Shown: positions 46,142 to 56,384, counted from the first letter of the stretch. The stretch is DNA of 64,000 nucleotides from Pacificibacter marinus (GCF_900109555.1 NZ_FNZV01000007.1:1-64000), one strand, 5' to 3'. Translations and numbers: made by a program. The notes: generated by a model not told the origin, from the sequence alone.

Positions 46142-46765
46142 ATGCCAGCACCTCATCCCCTTCCCGAAAATCCCCCCAAGCATACGCTTATTGAAGATGT
46201 CCAAGGGCTCGCCATTGCATTGGTGACCACAGCCATTGGCCTGAGCTTCATATCGAACCTTGGATTTTTGACGGGCCAAACAGCGGGGCTTGCCCTGATC
46301 ATTTCCTATCTCACAGGCCTGTCATTTTCATGGGCCTTTTGGCTGATCAACATTCCATTCTATGTGCTTGCTTACTTTCGTATGGGCAAAGAGTTCACAA
46401 TCAAATCCACGATATCCGTCACGCTTTTGTCGATCATGATGGCTTATATTCCACCCCTCATGACCTTTGAAACGCTCAATCCGATCTTTGGCACCATCGC
46501 TTTTGGTGTCTTAACGGGCTTTGGGTTGCTCGGCGTTTTTCGTCACAAATCGTCATTGGGGGGCTTGGGGGTCTTGGCGTTGATCGCGCAGGATCACTTT
46601 GGCATCCGTGCGGGCCTTGTGCAGATCGCCTTTGATGTGGTGCTTTTCACCGTTGCTTTCTTTTTGTTTGACGCGCATGTGGTGTTGTATTCGCTGTTTG
46701 GAGCTTTGATTTTGAACGGCGTTATCGCGTTTAACCACAGACGCGACATCTATATCGCGAGTTAA
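46142..46765 (+). CDS. YitT family membrane protein (first of a tandem pair)
   Basis: A 207-residue protein with about six membrane helices. The first pair of helices holds the motif FLTGQTAGLALIISYLTG, then WAFWLINIPFYVLAYFRMG and the closing VIAFNHRRDIYIAS. YitT/DUF161 proteins are poorly understood multi-pass membrane proteins. It begins 136 nt after the uncharacterised gene. The next gene, 28 nt later, is a clear paralogue. Confidence 0.85.
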   Translation: MPAPHPLPENPPKHTLIEDVQGLAIALVTTAIGLSFISNLGFLTGQTAGLALIISYLTGLSFSWAFWLINIPFYVLAYFRMGKEFTIKSTISVTLLSIMMAYIPPLMTFETLNPIFGTIAFGVLTGFGLLGVFRHKSSLGGLGVLALIAQDHFGIRAGLVQIAFDVVLFTVAFFLFDAHVVLYSLFGALILNGVIAFNHRRDIYIAS

Positions 46766-46793
46766 TCTAGTGCAGAATTGAGCCTTAAGTCCT

Positions 46794-47408
46794 ATGTCCA
46801 AATCAGAGAAAAGCCCGACCAAACATACCCTTTTTGAAGACGCCCAAGCCTTTGTCTATGGAACGGCGATATGCGCGTTGGCTTTGGTCATGCTCAAATC
46901 CTTGGGCTTGGTGACAGGACAAACAGCGGGCCTTGCCCTGTTGATTTCATACATCATCGACGCGCCTTTTGGTTGGGTCTTTTTCGCTGTAAACATTCCG
47001 TTTTACTGGTTTGGTTACAAGCGGATGGGCAAAAAATTTATGGTGAAAACTTTTGCCTGCGTCGCGTTGATTTCGCTGTTTGCAGAGGTTTTCCCTATGC
47101 TAATCTCGTTTGACCACCTCAACCCTGCCTTTGGCGCAGTGATGGTCGGTTTCATGAGTGCCTCAGGGCTGATGGCGATCATTCGTCACGGAGGCTCGCT
47201 TGGGGGCATTGGGATTTTGGCACTCTACGTGCAGGACGCGACCCAGTTTAAAGCTGGCTATGTCCAATTGATTTTTGATGCCTGCCTTTTTGCCGTCGCT
47301 GCATTTTTCATGCCATTACCGCTTGTTGCCTATTCGCTTTTGGGCGCGGCTGTGGTCAATATGGTGATCGCCATCAATCACCGCCGTGATCGTTATATCG
47401 CGACCTGA
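46794..47408 (+). CDS. YitT family membrane protein (second of a tandem pair)
   Basis: A 204-residue paralogue of the preceding gene: GLVTGQTAGLALLISYIID, FFAVNIPFYWFGYKRMGKKF, LNPAFGAVMVGFMSASGL, and the same end pattern AINHRRDRYIAT. Identity is obvious by eye along the whole length but well below complete, so the duplication is old. The short gap suggests one transcript. The two could form a heteromeric membrane complex (inference). Confidence 0.85.
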   Translation: MSKSEKSPTKHTLFEDAQAFVYGTAICALALVMLKSLGLVTGQTAGLALLISYIIDAPFGWVFFAVNIPFYWFGYKRMGKKFMVKTFACVALISLFAEVFPMLISFDHLNPAFGAVMVGFMSASGLMAIIRHGGSLGGIGILALYVQDATQFKAGYVQLIFDACLFAVAAFFMPLPLVAYSLLGAAVVNMVIAINHRRDRYIAT

Positions 47409-47410
47409 AG

Positions 47411-47436
47411 TGGCCCTAAACATACATTGAGGGCCA
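47411..47436. terminator. Hairpin between convergent yitT and M48 peptidase genes
   Basis: TGGCCCT/AGGGCCA (7 bp perfect), 12-nt loop, in the 31-nt gap between the two stop codons. No strong T-run, so it is only a possible bidirectional terminator. Confidence 0.4.
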
Positions 47437-47439
47437 AAC

Positions 47440-48486
47440 TTATTGCTCGGCCGCCAATTTTTTGATTGTTTCGATCCGCTCGGCATTTGACGGATGGGTC
47501 GACATCCATTCAGGACCACTCTCACCATAATCTTCGGTCAGTTGTTCAAAGAATTCCGCCAAAGCCGCAGGATCATAACCCGCAGCATGTGAAGTTTTGA
47601 TCCCGATCACATCTGCCGACGCTTCGTGATCGCGCGAATAGGCCAAAGACGCCAAGGCACTGCCTTCAAGCAGAACGTCCTCCAAAATAGGGCCAACATC
47701 CCCTGCCATCATGGCAATCAGCACATAAACGGACAAAGAACGATACAGCTGGCGCAAAGAATGGCGTTCGGACACGTGGGCTAGTTCATGCCCCAAAATG
47801 CCTGCAATGATGTTGGGATCGTTGAAATCGTTCACCAAGGCGTCCGTCACCACGACGGTCCCACCGGGCAAAGCAAAGGCATTGGGTCCGATCACATCGG
47901 CCTTGCGAAATTCAAGCGTGTAATCGCCGTACGGCGCATAAGGGGCGTGGTCTTTGATAGCCGCAAATATATCACGCACCATGTCTTGGTCGGATTGTGA
48001 TAACTCTGTCGGTGCTGTCAAAAACCGGTCCATGGCGGCAAGGTTGCCTGTATCGATGGTTGAGACAAAACCGGTCGGGGTCAGCGCGATCGCACCGGCA
48101 ACCAAGATATCCAAGCCCCATTTCCAGATGATCAACACCCCAATCAAACAGCCTGCGACAACCGCGAACAACCGCGGGTGCCACACCTCAAGGCTGGACA
48201 GCCAGTCATCATCAGAGGGACCAAGCAACAGTTCGACGCCTTGAATGTCATCTGTGTCAAATGTCCAAGCCGTGCCAAATGTCATCAAACACGGCCCGCC
48301 TGAAATGCGTTCGCGTTCGCTAGGCGCACCTGTGCAAAGCGTTTCACCTGCTTGATCGACAAGCCTAAGTCCCTGCGCATCTCGCAAAAGTCGCGCAGAA
48401 ACGCGGGTCGACAGCTGCGCTGCATAAGCGTAGCCATCCACAGCGCCAAAATTGTTTTGTCCGTAATGATTAGAGGGCAAAGTCAA
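47440..48486 (-). CDS. M48 family zinc metallopeptidase, membrane-associated
   Basis: A 348-residue protein. Residues 1-100 form a soluble, strand-rich N-domain (GAVDGYAYAAQLSTRVSARLLRDAQGLRLV). One or two membrane segments follow at 105-140, then the M48 peptidase domain with HELAH at 233-237 and the third zinc ligand Glu288 in SRDHEASAD. The start appears to be TTG at 48486 with AAGGGA seven nt upstream; it overlaps the YjgN gene by 17 nt, so the two are translationally linked. It resembles periplasmic or membrane quality-control peptidases of the BepA/LoiP type by domain only; substrate unknown. Confidence 0.87.
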   Translation of the reverse strand: MTLPSNHYGQNNFGAVDGYAYAAQLSTRVSARLLRDAQGLRLVDQAGETLCTGAPSERERISGGPCLMTFGTAWTFDTDDIQGVELLLGPSDDDWLSSLEVWHPRLFAVVAGCLIGVLIIWKWGLDILVAGAIALTPTGFVSTIDTGNLAAMDRFLTAPTELSQSDQDMVRDIFAAIKDHAPYAPYGDYTLEFRKADVIGPNAFALPGGTVVVTDALVNDFNDPNIIAGILGHELAHVSERHSLRQLYRSLSVYVLIAMMAGDVGPILEDVLLEGSALASLAYSRDHEASADVIGIKTSHAAGYDPAALAEFFEQLTEDYGESGPEWMSTHPSNAERIETIKKLAAEQ

Positions 48487-49546
48487 CGTCTATCCCTTCG
48501 AAATCGGTGAAAGCATCCCCAAGAGCAGAGACTTTTTCTTGCTCTTCGCCGACGATCCCATCCATGGATCCTTCAACGGTGATATAAGTGCTTGCCGCCA
48601 TATACCGTGCCATGCGCACACGCGCCCATGGGTGCATCAGGCCAATCGTGACGACAACGATGGCTGCATTGGACAAAGCGATCCACAACAGTTTTGCTGG
48701 CTTAACGACCGATGTGAAACTGTGCCCGCCAGCCACAGACGCGCCCGCATAAACAGCGTTGCGCAAATAGGCTTGATAGATATAGCCCGCAGGTAAGATG
48801 GCGATCAAAATCAACACAGAAAAAAGCCCCATACCGATGATGTGTCCAATCCCCAGATCATTCCCGTCAGCTTCAGCTGATAGCAAATCTAACATGACCG
48901 CTGGCGAACCAAAGATCATAGCGGCCACGACAACAATGCCCACAACTGAAATACCCACCACCCAAGCGACAGCCAACAAAAACGCTTTGTAAAACGGGCC
49001 GACTTTGCTGTCGAACGCGAACTGTGCAGTGCCATAACGATGACGCGACACATAATACCTATGCTGGGCGCGCGATACGAACGGCATTGTCAGATACAGC
49101 GTGAGCAATGAAAGGAACGGATACACAAAATACACCAAAACAGCGCGCCAATACGATCCAGTAAACCCGAAACGTATGCCTGAAAAACTGGTCATCCGCG
49201 CGTTAAACGCGATCGAGCGGTTGATCAGGTAAGGCACCGCAAACATAAAGGCCACGAACAAAGCGCCACCGACAATGGGGGCAATAGAAAACAAAACGTT
49301 CATAGCAATATAACCTCCCCCAACAATCAATCGACCGATCAAAATTTGCTTGCCTGTCGCATGATAATCAAACCTGCGCCCATCTATCGACGTGTTTTGC
49401 GCAAAATACTTTTTGGTACGGACCTTGGCCCATGCGGAATAAATACCGAATGTAACGATTGTTAGAAGAAGATTGACGATCCAAATCCCAAAATAGGTTT
49501 GCGCATTGCCCTTAAACTGAACTTGAAATGTCTCACTCGTATCCAT
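48470..49546 (-). CDS. YjgN family (DUF898) membrane protein
   Basis: A 358-residue integral membrane protein. DUF898 hallmarks are FQVQFKGNAQTYFGIWIVNLLLTIVTFGIYSAWAKVRTKKYF (read in two parts) and the repeated HPWARVRMARYMA near the end, plus several other hydrophobic helices. The ATG at 49546 is followed directly by the family's start; an upstream in-frame TTG has no support. Function unknown. Pairing with an M48 peptidase, here with a 17-nt overlap, is something I believe recurs in Proteobacteria. Confidence 0.87.
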   Translation of the reverse strand: MDTSETFQVQFKGNAQTYFGIWIVNLLLTIVTFGIYSAWAKVRTKKYFAQNTSIDGRRFDYHATGKQILIGRLIVGGGYIAMNVLFSIAPIVGGALFVAFMFAVPYLINRSIAFNARMTSFSGIRFGFTGSYWRAVLVYFVYPFLSLLTLYLTMPFVSRAQHRYYVSRHRYGTAQFAFDSKVGPFYKAFLLAVAWVVGISVVGIVVVAAMIFGSPAVMLDLLSAEADGNDLGIGHIIGMGLFSVLILIAILPAGYIYQAYLRNAVYAGASVAGGHSFTSVVKPAKLLWIALSNAAIVVVTIGLMHPWARVRMARYMAASTYITVEGSMDGIVGEEQEKVSALGDAFTDFEGIDVDFAL

Positions 49547-49714
49547 CAACTCACTGCCTTTAGCTAAAATTTTGGGCACACTCCCCCAAGTTGCACAAGA
49601 ATGCAATTACACAAACAGCAGTTTCATTGGCCTATTCATCAATTCAGGCTGGCCTTTTGGTCTTTCAAAGGCTATGCCGCGCGCAACCCCTATGGATTAA
49701 AAGAAAGACCAAGC

Positions 49715-51532
49715 ATGGATCTTCGCAACATTGCTATCATTGCCCACGTTGACCACGGCAAAACGACCCTCGTTGACGAGCTGCTCAAACAGTCCGGCAC
49801 ATACCGCACAAACCAAGCGACAACTGAGCGCGCTATGGACAGCAACGACTTGGAACGCGAGCGCGGGATCACCATCCTTGCCAAAGCGACATCCGTCGAG
49901 TGGAAAGGCCACCGTATCAACATCATCGATACACCAGGTCACGCCGACTTTGGTGGCGAAGTGGAACGTATTCTGTCCATGGTCGACGGTGTTGTGTTGC
50001 TCGTGGATGCCGCAGAAGGCCCCATGCCACAAACCAAATTCGTGACATCTAAAGCACTTGCTTTGGGCCTGCGTCCGATTGTTGTTTTGAACAAAGTCGA
50101 CAAACCAGACGCAGAACCTGATCGCGCGCTGGACGAGTGTTTTGACCTGTTTGGCTCACTTGACGCAAACGACGATCAACTTGATTTCCCACACTTGTAC
50201 GCGTCTGGTCGTTCTGGCTGGTGTGACAACGAACTGGACGGTCCACGCAAAGATTTGTCCGCGTTGTTTGATCTTGTCATCAACCACGTCCCTGCCCCTA
50301 AGCAGTTGAAACAACGTGACGAAGCGTTCTCAATGCTCGCCACAACTTTGGGCGCTGATCCATTCCTCGGTCGTATTCTAACGGGCCGTGTTGAAACAGG
50401 CACGCTCAAAACTGGCGCAACAGTGCAAGCACTGACACGCAACGGCCAAAAAATTGAGCAATTCCAGATCAAGAAAATCCAAGCGTTCCGCGGCCTTGGC
50501 ATGCAAGACATCGAAGAAGCTGTTGCAGGCGACATCGTTTCTGTTGCTGGCATGAGCAAAGCGACTGTTTCCGACACATTGTGTGCCTTGGAAATTGAGA
50601 AACCACTCGAAGCACAACCAATCGATCCGCCAACCATCACAGTGACCTTTGGTATCAACGACAGCCCGCTTGCTGGCCGCGATGGTAAAAAAGTTCAGTC
50701 CCGCATCATCCGTGACCGTTTGATGAAAGAAGCTGAAGTGAACGTGGCGATAAAAGTCACTGACTCAGCTGGTGGTGACTCGTTCGAAGTTGCCGGTCGT
50801 GGCGAGCTTCAAATGGGTGTTTTGATTGAAAACATGCGTCGCGAAGGCTTTGAGCTGTCCATCTCGCGCCCACAGGTTTTGATCCGCAACATCGATGGCG
50901 TCAAAATGGAGCCAATCGAAGAAGTCACTATTGACGTGGATGACGAATACTCTGGTGCTGTGATTGAAAAACTCACAGGCGCACGCAAGGGTGATTTGGC
51001 CGAGATGCGCCAGCAAAACGGCAAAACACGCATCATCGCGAATGTTCCGTCCCGTGGCCTCATCGGCTACCACGGCGAGTTCTTAACTGATACGCGCGGC
51101 ACTGGCGTTTTGAACCGTGTGTTCCTCGAATGGGCGCCACACAAAGGTCACATCCCAGGCCGCCGCGCTGGTGTTTTGATCTCTATGGATGCAGGTAAAG
51201 CCGTTTCCTACGCCATGTGGAAATTGGAAGATCGTGGTTTCTTCTTTATCAGCCCACAAGAAGACGTGTACCAAGGCATGATCATCGGTCAGCACTCACG
51301 TGAAAACGATCTCGAAGTGAACCCTCTCAAAGGTAAGCAGCTCACCAACGTTCGTGCCTCTGGTACAGATGAAGCGGTGAAACTGACTACACCCGTGAAA
51401 TTGTCTCTTGAGCAAGCGATTGCCTACATTGATGACGATGAACTGGTTGAGGTTACACCAAACGCGATCCGCTTGCGCAAGCGCTTCCTTGATCCAGTGG
51501 ATCGTAAGCGCCAAGGCAAATCTGGCAAATAA
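49715..51532 (+). CDS. typA: Translational GTPase TypA/BipA
   Basis: A 605-residue ribosome-binding GTPase involved in ribosome assembly and stress adaptation. G motifs are AHVDHGKTT (G1), RGITILAKA (G2), [14 protein letters not shown] (G3) and NKVDKPDA (G4). EF-G-like domains and the BipA C-terminal domain ([21 protein letters not shown]) follow. The ATG at 49715 starts the G domain at once; the 38-codon upstream extension is not family-like. It is divergent from yjgN across 168 nt. It ends at a strong terminator. Confidence 0.96.
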   Translation: MDLRNIAIIAHVDHGKTTLVDELLKQSGTYRTNQATTERAMDSNDLERERGITILAKATSVEWKGHRINIIDTPGHADFGGEVERILSMVDGVVLLVDAAEGPMPQTKFVTSKALALGLRPIVVLNKVDKPDAEPDRALDECFDLFGSLDANDDQLDFPHLYASGRSGWCDNELDGPRKDLSALFDLVINHVPAPKQLKQRDEAFSMLATTLGADPFLGRILTGRVETGTLKTGATVQALTRNGQKIEQFQIKKIQAFRGLGMQDIEEAVAGDIVSVAGMSKATVSDTLCALEIEKPLEAQPIDPPTITVTFGINDSPLAGRDGKKVQSRIIRDRLMKEAEVNVAIKVTDSAGGDSFEVAGRGELQMGVLIENMRREGFELSISRPQVLIRNIDGVKMEPIEEVTIDVDDEYSGAVIEKLTGARKGDLAEMRQQNGKTRIIANVPSRGLIGYHGEFLTDTRGTGVLNRVFLEWAPHKGHIPGRRAGVLISMDAGKAVSYAMWKLEDRGFFFISPQEDVYQGMIIGQHSRENDLEVNPLKGKQLTNVRASGTDEAVKLTTPVKLSLEQAIAYIDDDELVEVTPNAIRLRKRFLDPVDRKRQGKSGK

Positions 51533-51551
51533 GCCATTCTAAATAAATAAC

Positions 51552-51580
51552 AAACGCCCGCTGAAAACAGCGGGCGTTTT
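51552..51580 (+). terminator. Intrinsic terminator of typA (bidirectional)
   Basis: Perfect 12-bp stem AAACGCCCGCTG/CAGCGGGCGTTT, AAAA loop and T-run, 19 nt after the stop. It also faces the convergent Dabb gene. Confidence 0.92.
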
Positions 51581-51604
51581 GCGTTTTAGAGTCTCATTAC
51601 GACG

Positions 51605-51913
51605 TCAAACGGCGAGATCAAACACCATAATGCCATCCCCACCACCCTCACAAATAGCCACCAAATCACCGCCAGCCGCGATATGATCGGGATGCACAGC
51701 ATAGGCTTCAAGCGCGGATTGGCTGTCGAACTTCATGACAAACCCATGAGTAAACTTTTGCGATTTGTGCTCTAAATCAATATTAGGCCCCGTCTGAAAT
51801 GATAAAAGCCCGTCACAAACTGTGACGAGCTTTTCCAATTTGGCGAAAACCGCATCGATCTTTTTCTGTTCAGTCTCTGCACGTATAGCACAGTAGACAG
51901 AATGAATAATCAT
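51605..51913 (-). CDS. Dabb family (stress-responsive A/B barrel) protein
   Basis: A 102-residue dimeric ferredoxin-like protein: HSVYCAIRAETEQKKIDAVFAKLEKLV, SFQTGPNIDLEHKSQKFTHGFVMKF and YAVHPDHIAAG with the conserved HP-H pattern. The ATG follows AAGGA. It is third in the alaS-DUF1330-Dabb run. Relatives include plant stress proteins and small cyclases such as olivetolic acid cyclase, but the function in bacteria is generally unknown. Confidence 0.85.
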   Translation of the reverse strand: MIIHSVYCAIRAETEQKKIDAVFAKLEKLVTVCDGLLSFQTGPNIDLEHKSQKFTHGFVMKFDSQSALEAYAVHPDHIAAGGDLVAICEGGGDGIMVFDLAV

Positions 51914-51931
51914 ATGCCGTGTCCTTTTTGT

Positions 51932-52219
51932 TTAATCAGAGGTCTCAATCACCATCAACTCGCGCGTTGACGCGCCGCGCGCAAAATCGAGTGCTTCTTG
52001 ATATTCTGGTGAGTTATAGCATGCCACAGCCGTATCCAAATCTGGAAACTTAGCCACAACATTGCGGGGCCGTTCACGCCCTTCAAGCTGCACAAAACGT
52101 GCCGCTCGCGCGATGAATTCACCGCCATGTTTCGCGATCGCCGGCCCTGCCAACGCTGCGTATTTGCCGTAAGCTTCCTCGTCGGTCACCGTGACATTTG
52201 CAATCCAAAGTGCGCCCAT
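51932..52219 (-). CDS. DUF1330 domain protein
   Basis: A 95-residue ferredoxin-fold protein (LWIANVTVTDEEAYGKYAALAGPAIAKHGGEF, VAKFPDLDTAVACYNSPEYQEAL). This is the DUF1330 pattern, with NSPEYQ typical. The ATG at 52219 is 2 nt past the alaS stop, and its ribosome site GGAGGG lies inside the last codons of alaS, so translation is linked. Function unknown. Confidence 0.87.
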   Translation of the reverse strand: MGALWIANVTVTDEEAYGKYAALAGPAIAKHGGEFIARAARFVQLEGRERPRNVVAKFPDLDTAVACYNSPEYQEALDFARGASTRELMVIETSD

Positions 52220-52221
52220 TT

Positions 52222-54867
52222 TTAGCCCTCCAAGACCTTGGATGCGGCTGCAATAGCCTCATCCGCACCAGAAATATCCTTACCACCGCCTTGCGCCATG
52301 CTGGGGCGACCACCGCCACCTTTGCCGCCAAGTGGGACAACTGCCGCTTTGAGAATATCAACAGCAGACAGGGTTTCAATAAGATCGTCTGTGACCCCAG
52401 TGGCCACAGCCACTTTGCCGTCATCCTCAGAAATCAGCAAAACAGCGCCCGATCCAAGGTTATCTTTGTGAGCATCAATCAACCCGCGAAGATCTTTGCC
52501 GCTCACACCAGACAAAACTTGCGCGATGAATTTAATACCATTGATTTCAATAACATCCGCAGCACCATCCCCAGACATCGCAAGCTCTTTTTTCAGATTT
52601 GCGACCTCTTGTTCAAGTCGTTTACGCTCATCCGCCAAAGCTTTGACACGATCCACGACACCGCCGATTGGCGTTTTGAGCAAAGCTGCGATTTGAACTC
52701 CACGATCAGCCTCAGCAGCCAAGTGATCAAGCGCGGCTTGCCCCGTCAACGCCTCAATCCGGCGCACGCCAGCTGATGATGCTTGGTCGCCAAGCACCAC
52801 ACAGGCGCCGATATCACCGGTGCGTTTGACATGGGTCCCGCCGCAAAGTTCCAGCGAATAGGTTTTGCCATCATGGCCCTTACCCGTGTCAGCCTTGCCC
52901 ATAGAAACAACGCGCACTTCGTCGCCGTATTTTTCACCAAACTGCGCCTGCGCACCGATGCTACGAGCATCATCTGGGGTCATAATGCGGGTTTCGACAG
53001 GGGTATTTTGGCGGATAAACGCGTTTACATCGCTGTCCACTTTTGCCAATTCTTCTGGCGTCAAACCTTTGTTATGCGAGAAATCAAACCGCAAACGATC
53101 TGGCGCATTCAACGACCCGCGCTGTGCGACGTGATCGCCCAAGGCAACGCGCAACGCTTCGTGTAGCAAATGCGTGGCAGAGTGATTGGCGCGGATGGCT
53201 GAGCGACGTGCACTGTCCACAGTCAGTTCGGCAGATGCACCGGTTTTAATCGTGCCCACTGTGATTTTCGCCATGTGGATAAAGACGCCAGCCACCTTTT
53301 TGGTGTCTGTGATCTCGGCCACACCGCCGGACACACGAATGATACCGCTGTCGCCAACCTGACCACCGCTTTCGCCGTAGAATGGCGTTTGGTTCACCAC
53401 GATTGAGACCTCGTCGCCAGACGTGGCTGATGTCACTACAGCCCCATCTTTGACCAAGGTCAAAACCTGACCTTCGGCCACCTCGGTGTCGTAGCCTAGG
53501 AATTCGGTGACGCCGTGTTCTTCGGCCACTTCGAACCAGATGGTTGCATCCGCAGTTGCACCGGAACCAGACCAAGCCGCGCGGGCTTTGGCTTTTTGTT
53601 CGGCCATGGCGGTATCAAAGCCATCTGTGTCGACTTCAAGTCCCTTTTCGCGCAAAGCATCTTGGGTCAAATCAAGCGGAAATCCGTAAGTGTCGTAAAG
53701 TTTAAAGGCGGATGCACCAGGTAACTTTGAGCCCTCAGGCAAACCGCTGAGTTCGTCATCCAACAGGCGCAAACCACGATCTAGCGTTGTTTTAAAACGG
53801 GTTTCTTCGAGCTTAAGCGTCTCCTCGATCATAGCTTGGCCGTGACGTAGCTCTGGATAGGCCTCGCCCATTTGTGTCACTAACGCAGGTACAAGTTGGT
53901 GCATCACGGGATCTTTGGCACCCAAAAGATGCGCATGACGCATGGCACGACGCATGATACGGCGCAGCACATAACCGCGGCCCTCGTTTGACGGCATCAC
54001 ACCATCGGCGATCAAGAATGAAGTCGACCGCAGGTGGTCTGCAATCACACGGTGATGCACGTTTTGATCACCGAAAGGATCAGAATGGGTGGCATGAGCG
54101 GACGCTTCGATCAGCGCTTTCATCATGTCCGTGTCGTAGTTGTCATGGCTGCCCTGCAAGAGCGCGGCAATGCGTTCCAGCCCCATACCAGTGTCGATGG
54201 ACTGCATTTTAAGATCGACCATAGAGCCATCTGCAAAGCGTTCGTTTTGCATAAAAACGATGTTCCAGATTTCGATAAAACGATCGCCGTCTTCCTCGGG
54301 CGATCCGGGAGGTCCCCCCCAGATATGTGCGCCGTGATCATAGAAAATTTCAGTACAGGGACCACATGGTCCCGTGTCGCCCATTTGCCAAAAGTTGTCA
54401 GAGGTGGCGATCCGAATGATCCGGCTTTCCGGCACTCCGAGTTTTTTCCAAATATTGTAGGCTTCATCATCGGTATGATAGACCGTGACAGTTAGTTTCT
54501 CAGCAGGAATGGAAAAATCTTTGGTGATCAGATTCCATGCAAATGCGATGGCGTCTTCCTTGAAATAATCCCCAAAGGAAAAGTTTCCGAGCATTTCAAA
54601 GAATGTGTGGTGACGCGCAGTGTAGCCCACGTTGTCGAGATCATTGTGTTTACCGCCAGCACGTACACATTTTTGCGCCGAGGTCGCCCGCACATAGTCG
54701 CGTTTTTCAACACCTGTGAAACAGTTTTTAAACTGAACCATGCCCGAATTAACGAACATCAAGGTTGGATCATTGCGCGGCACCAGCGGAGAGCTGTCCA
54801 CGATTGTGTGATCATTTTTCTCGAAATAGTTCAAAAAGGTGGAGCGAATATCGTTGACACTTGGCAT
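52222..54867 (-). CDS. alaS: Alanyl-tRNA synthetase
   Basis: An 881-residue class II synthetase. The N-terminal catalytic part has [20 protein letters not shown] and [16 protein letters not shown]. The editing domain has zinc ligands in [12 protein letters not shown] and [15 protein letters not shown]. The C-Ala domain ends [17 protein letters not shown]. All expected parts are intact. The ATG follows GAAGAG. It lies downstream of recA, separated by a weak terminator, and leads a short operon with two small ferredoxin-fold proteins. Confidence 0.97.
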   Translation of the reverse strand: MPSVNDIRSTFLNYFEKNDHTIVDSSPLVPRNDPTLMFVNSGMVQFKNCFTGVEKRDYVRATSAQKCVRAGGKHNDLDNVGYTARHHTFFEMLGNFSFGDYFKEDAIAFAWNLITKDFSIPAEKLTVTVYHTDDEAYNIWKKLGVPESRIIRIATSDNFWQMGDTGPCGPCTEIFYDHGAHIWGGPPGSPEEDGDRFIEIWNIVFMQNERFADGSMVDLKMQSIDTGMGLERIAALLQGSHDNYDTDMMKALIEASAHATHSDPFGDQNVHHRVIADHLRSTSFLIADGVMPSNEGRGYVLRRIMRRAMRHAHLLGAKDPVMHQLVPALVTQMGEAYPELRHGQAMIEETLKLEETRFKTTLDRGLRLLDDELSGLPEGSKLPGASAFKLYDTYGFPLDLTQDALREKGLEVDTDGFDTAMAEQKAKARAAWSGSGATADATIWFEVAEEHGVTEFLGYDTEVAEGQVLTLVKDGAVVTSATSGDEVSIVVNQTPFYGESGGQVGDSGIIRVSGGVAEITDTKKVAGVFIHMAKITVGTIKTGASAELTVDSARRSAIRANHSATHLLHEALRVALGDHVAQRGSLNAPDRLRFDFSHNKGLTPEELAKVDSDVNAFIRQNTPVETRIMTPDDARSIGAQAQFGEKYGDEVRVVSMGKADTGKGHDGKTYSLELCGGTHVKRTGDIGACVVLGDQASSAGVRRIEALTGQAALDHLAAEADRGVQIAALLKTPIGGVVDRVKALADERKRLEQEVANLKKELAMSGDGAADVIEINGIKFIAQVLSGVSGKDLRGLIDAHKDNLGSGAVLLISEDDGKVAVATGVTDDLIETLSAVDILKAAVVPLGGKGGGGRPSMAQGGGKDISGADEAIAAASKVLEG

Positions 54868-54977
54868 GTTTGGCTCTTCTCGCAGGCTGGTTTGCGGTTG
54901 TTCCCAAAGGGTTTACCCAAGCCAGTCAGGCCTGTCCATGGCAAGCTGCGCTCTAGATCACCTAAACACCAAAGAAT

Positions 54978-55007
54978 AAGGGCCACAGCACAGATGCCGC
55001 GGCCCTT
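54978..55007 (-). terminator. Possible terminator after recA
   Basis: AAGGGCC/GGCCCTT stem (7 bp) with a 16-nt loop; on the minus strand it is followed by ATTCTTT. It begins 23 nt past the recA stop. Moderate strength at best. Confidence 0.5.
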
Positions 55008-55029
55008 TAAATGGTCAAATCAAGGTGCT

Positions 55030-56097
55030 TTATTCGTCGTCAAGCACGTCAGATTTGTCGGAGGCATCGCCCATGTCGAAATCAAGACCATGAGAGGCGC
55101 GAATTTTATCTTCGATTTCCAAAGCCATCTGTTTGTTATCACGCAAGAATTTCTTAGCGTTTTCACGCCCTTGCCCAATACGTTCATCGCCATAGGAATA
55201 CCAAGAGCCGGATTTATCGACAACGCCACCTTTGACGCCCAAATCCAAAAGCTCACCAGTTTTGGAAATACCTTCGCCGTACATGATGTCAAATTCGACC
55301 ACTTTAAACGGTGGAGCAACTTTGTTTTTCACGACTTTAACGCGCGTTTCATTGCCGACAATTTCGTCGCGATCTTTGATGGCACCAATACGGCGAATAT
55401 CAAGGCGCACGGACGAGTAGAATTTCAAAGCGTTGCCACCAGACGTGGTCTCGGGAGACCCAAACATGACACCAATTTTCATCCGAATTTGATTAATGAA
55501 GATCACAGTACATTTGGATTTGCTGATCGATCCGGTGAGCTTGCGCATCGCTTGCGACATCAAGCGCGCCTGAACCCCAACAGAACTGTCGCCCATGTCG
55601 CCCTCAAGCTCGGATTTGGGCGTCAGCGCGGCAACGGAGTCGACAACAACCATAGATACAGCACCAGAGCGCACCAAGGTATCAACAATTTCAAGACCTT
55701 GCTCACCTGTGTCGGGCTGTGAAATCAAAAGCTCATCCAGATCAACACCAAGTTTTTTCGCATAAATAGGATCCAAAGCGTGCTCGGCATCGACAAAGGC
55801 ACATACGCCACCTTTTCTCTGCTCTTCAGCCACACAGTGCAACGTCAGCGTGGTTTTACCTGAGCTTTCAGGACCGTAAATTTCAACGATACGCCCCTTT
55901 GGAAGGCCGCCAATGCCCAAGGCAATATCGAGACCAAGAGAGCCTGTTGAGGTTGATTCGATTTCTTGGGCGGGATTGTCCGCGCCCATTTTCATGATCG
56001 AACCTTTACCGAACTGACGTTCGATTTGAGCCAAGGCGCTATCGAGCGCCTTTTGTTTATCGCTGTCTTTTTTGATCATGTTCGCCGCCGTAGCCAT
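55030..56097 (-). CDS. recA: Recombinase RecA
   Basis: A 355-residue RecA with Walker [10 protein letters not shown], the MAW motif region, the DNA-binding loop L1 ([23 protein letters not shown]) and loop L2 ([18 protein letters not shown]), and an acidic C-terminus ([12 protein letters not shown]). The ATG at 56097 has AAGGA nine nt upstream. An SOS box lies 75 nt upstream. It is monocistronic. Confidence 0.98.
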   Translation of the reverse strand: MATAANMIKKDSDKQKALDSALAQIERQFGKGSIMKMGADNPAQEIESTSTGSLGLDIALGIGGLPKGRIVEIYGPESSGKTTLTLHCVAEEQRKGGVCAFVDAEHALDPIYAKKLGVDLDELLISQPDTGEQGLEIVDTLVRSGAVSMVVVDSVAALTPKSELEGDMGDSSVGVQARLMSQAMRKLTGSISKSKCTVIFINQIRMKIGVMFGSPETTSGGNALKFYSSVRLDIRRIGAIKDRDEIVGNETRVKVVKNKVAPPFKVVEFDIMYGEGISKTGELLDLGVKGGVVDKSGSWYSYGDERIGQGRENAKKFLRDNKQMALEIEDKIRASHGLDFDMGDASDKSDVLDDE

Positions 56098-56171
56098 TGT
56101 TCAATTCCTTATCTCACACCCCTGATCTGGCGGCAATGTCTGCCTGCGCAACAATCAAAGTGTTTGCCCAT

Positions 56172-56186
56172 GTTCGCCTCTTGTTC
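56172..56186 (-). promoter_or_regulatory. SOS (LexA) box of recA
   Basis: On the minus strand GAAC-N7-GAAC, the direct-repeat LexA operator known for Alphaproteobacteria, lies 75-89 nt before the recA start. The match to both half-sites and to the spacing is exact. Confidence 0.85.
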
Positions 56187-56246
56187 TTAAGGACCTATAT
56201 GAGACCAAAAGGAGAACATTTCAATACATTTTTCATAAAAACAGAA

Positions 56247-56263
56247 TTAATCGATATGATTAA
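56247..56263. repeat. AT-rich dyad between the recA promoter and cckA
   Basis: TTAATC-GATAT-GATTAA, a perfect 6-bp inverted repeat with a self-complementary-like centre, lies in an AT-rich stretch of about 190 nt (56190-56384) upstream of recA and downstream of the cckA stop. The 9-nt TTAA spacing does not fit a CtrA box. Role unknown; I see no other feature in this gap. Confidence 0.4.
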
Positions 56264-56384
56264 TATTTGATTGAAAGTTTGGAGGGTCACTGCAACTCCC
56301 TTACACAATCACATCAAAGAATAAAAATAACCAATTGATATACAAATAAAAACATAGCATCTGCATGTGCCGTAAATTTATATT

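Noticed and set aside
54607-55722. A 371-codon plus-strand frame over recA and alaS
   Set aside because: Antisense to two certain housekeeping genes and without family features.
56247-56263. CtrA site in the recA upstream region
   Set aside because: The two TTAA elements are 9 nt apart, not 7.
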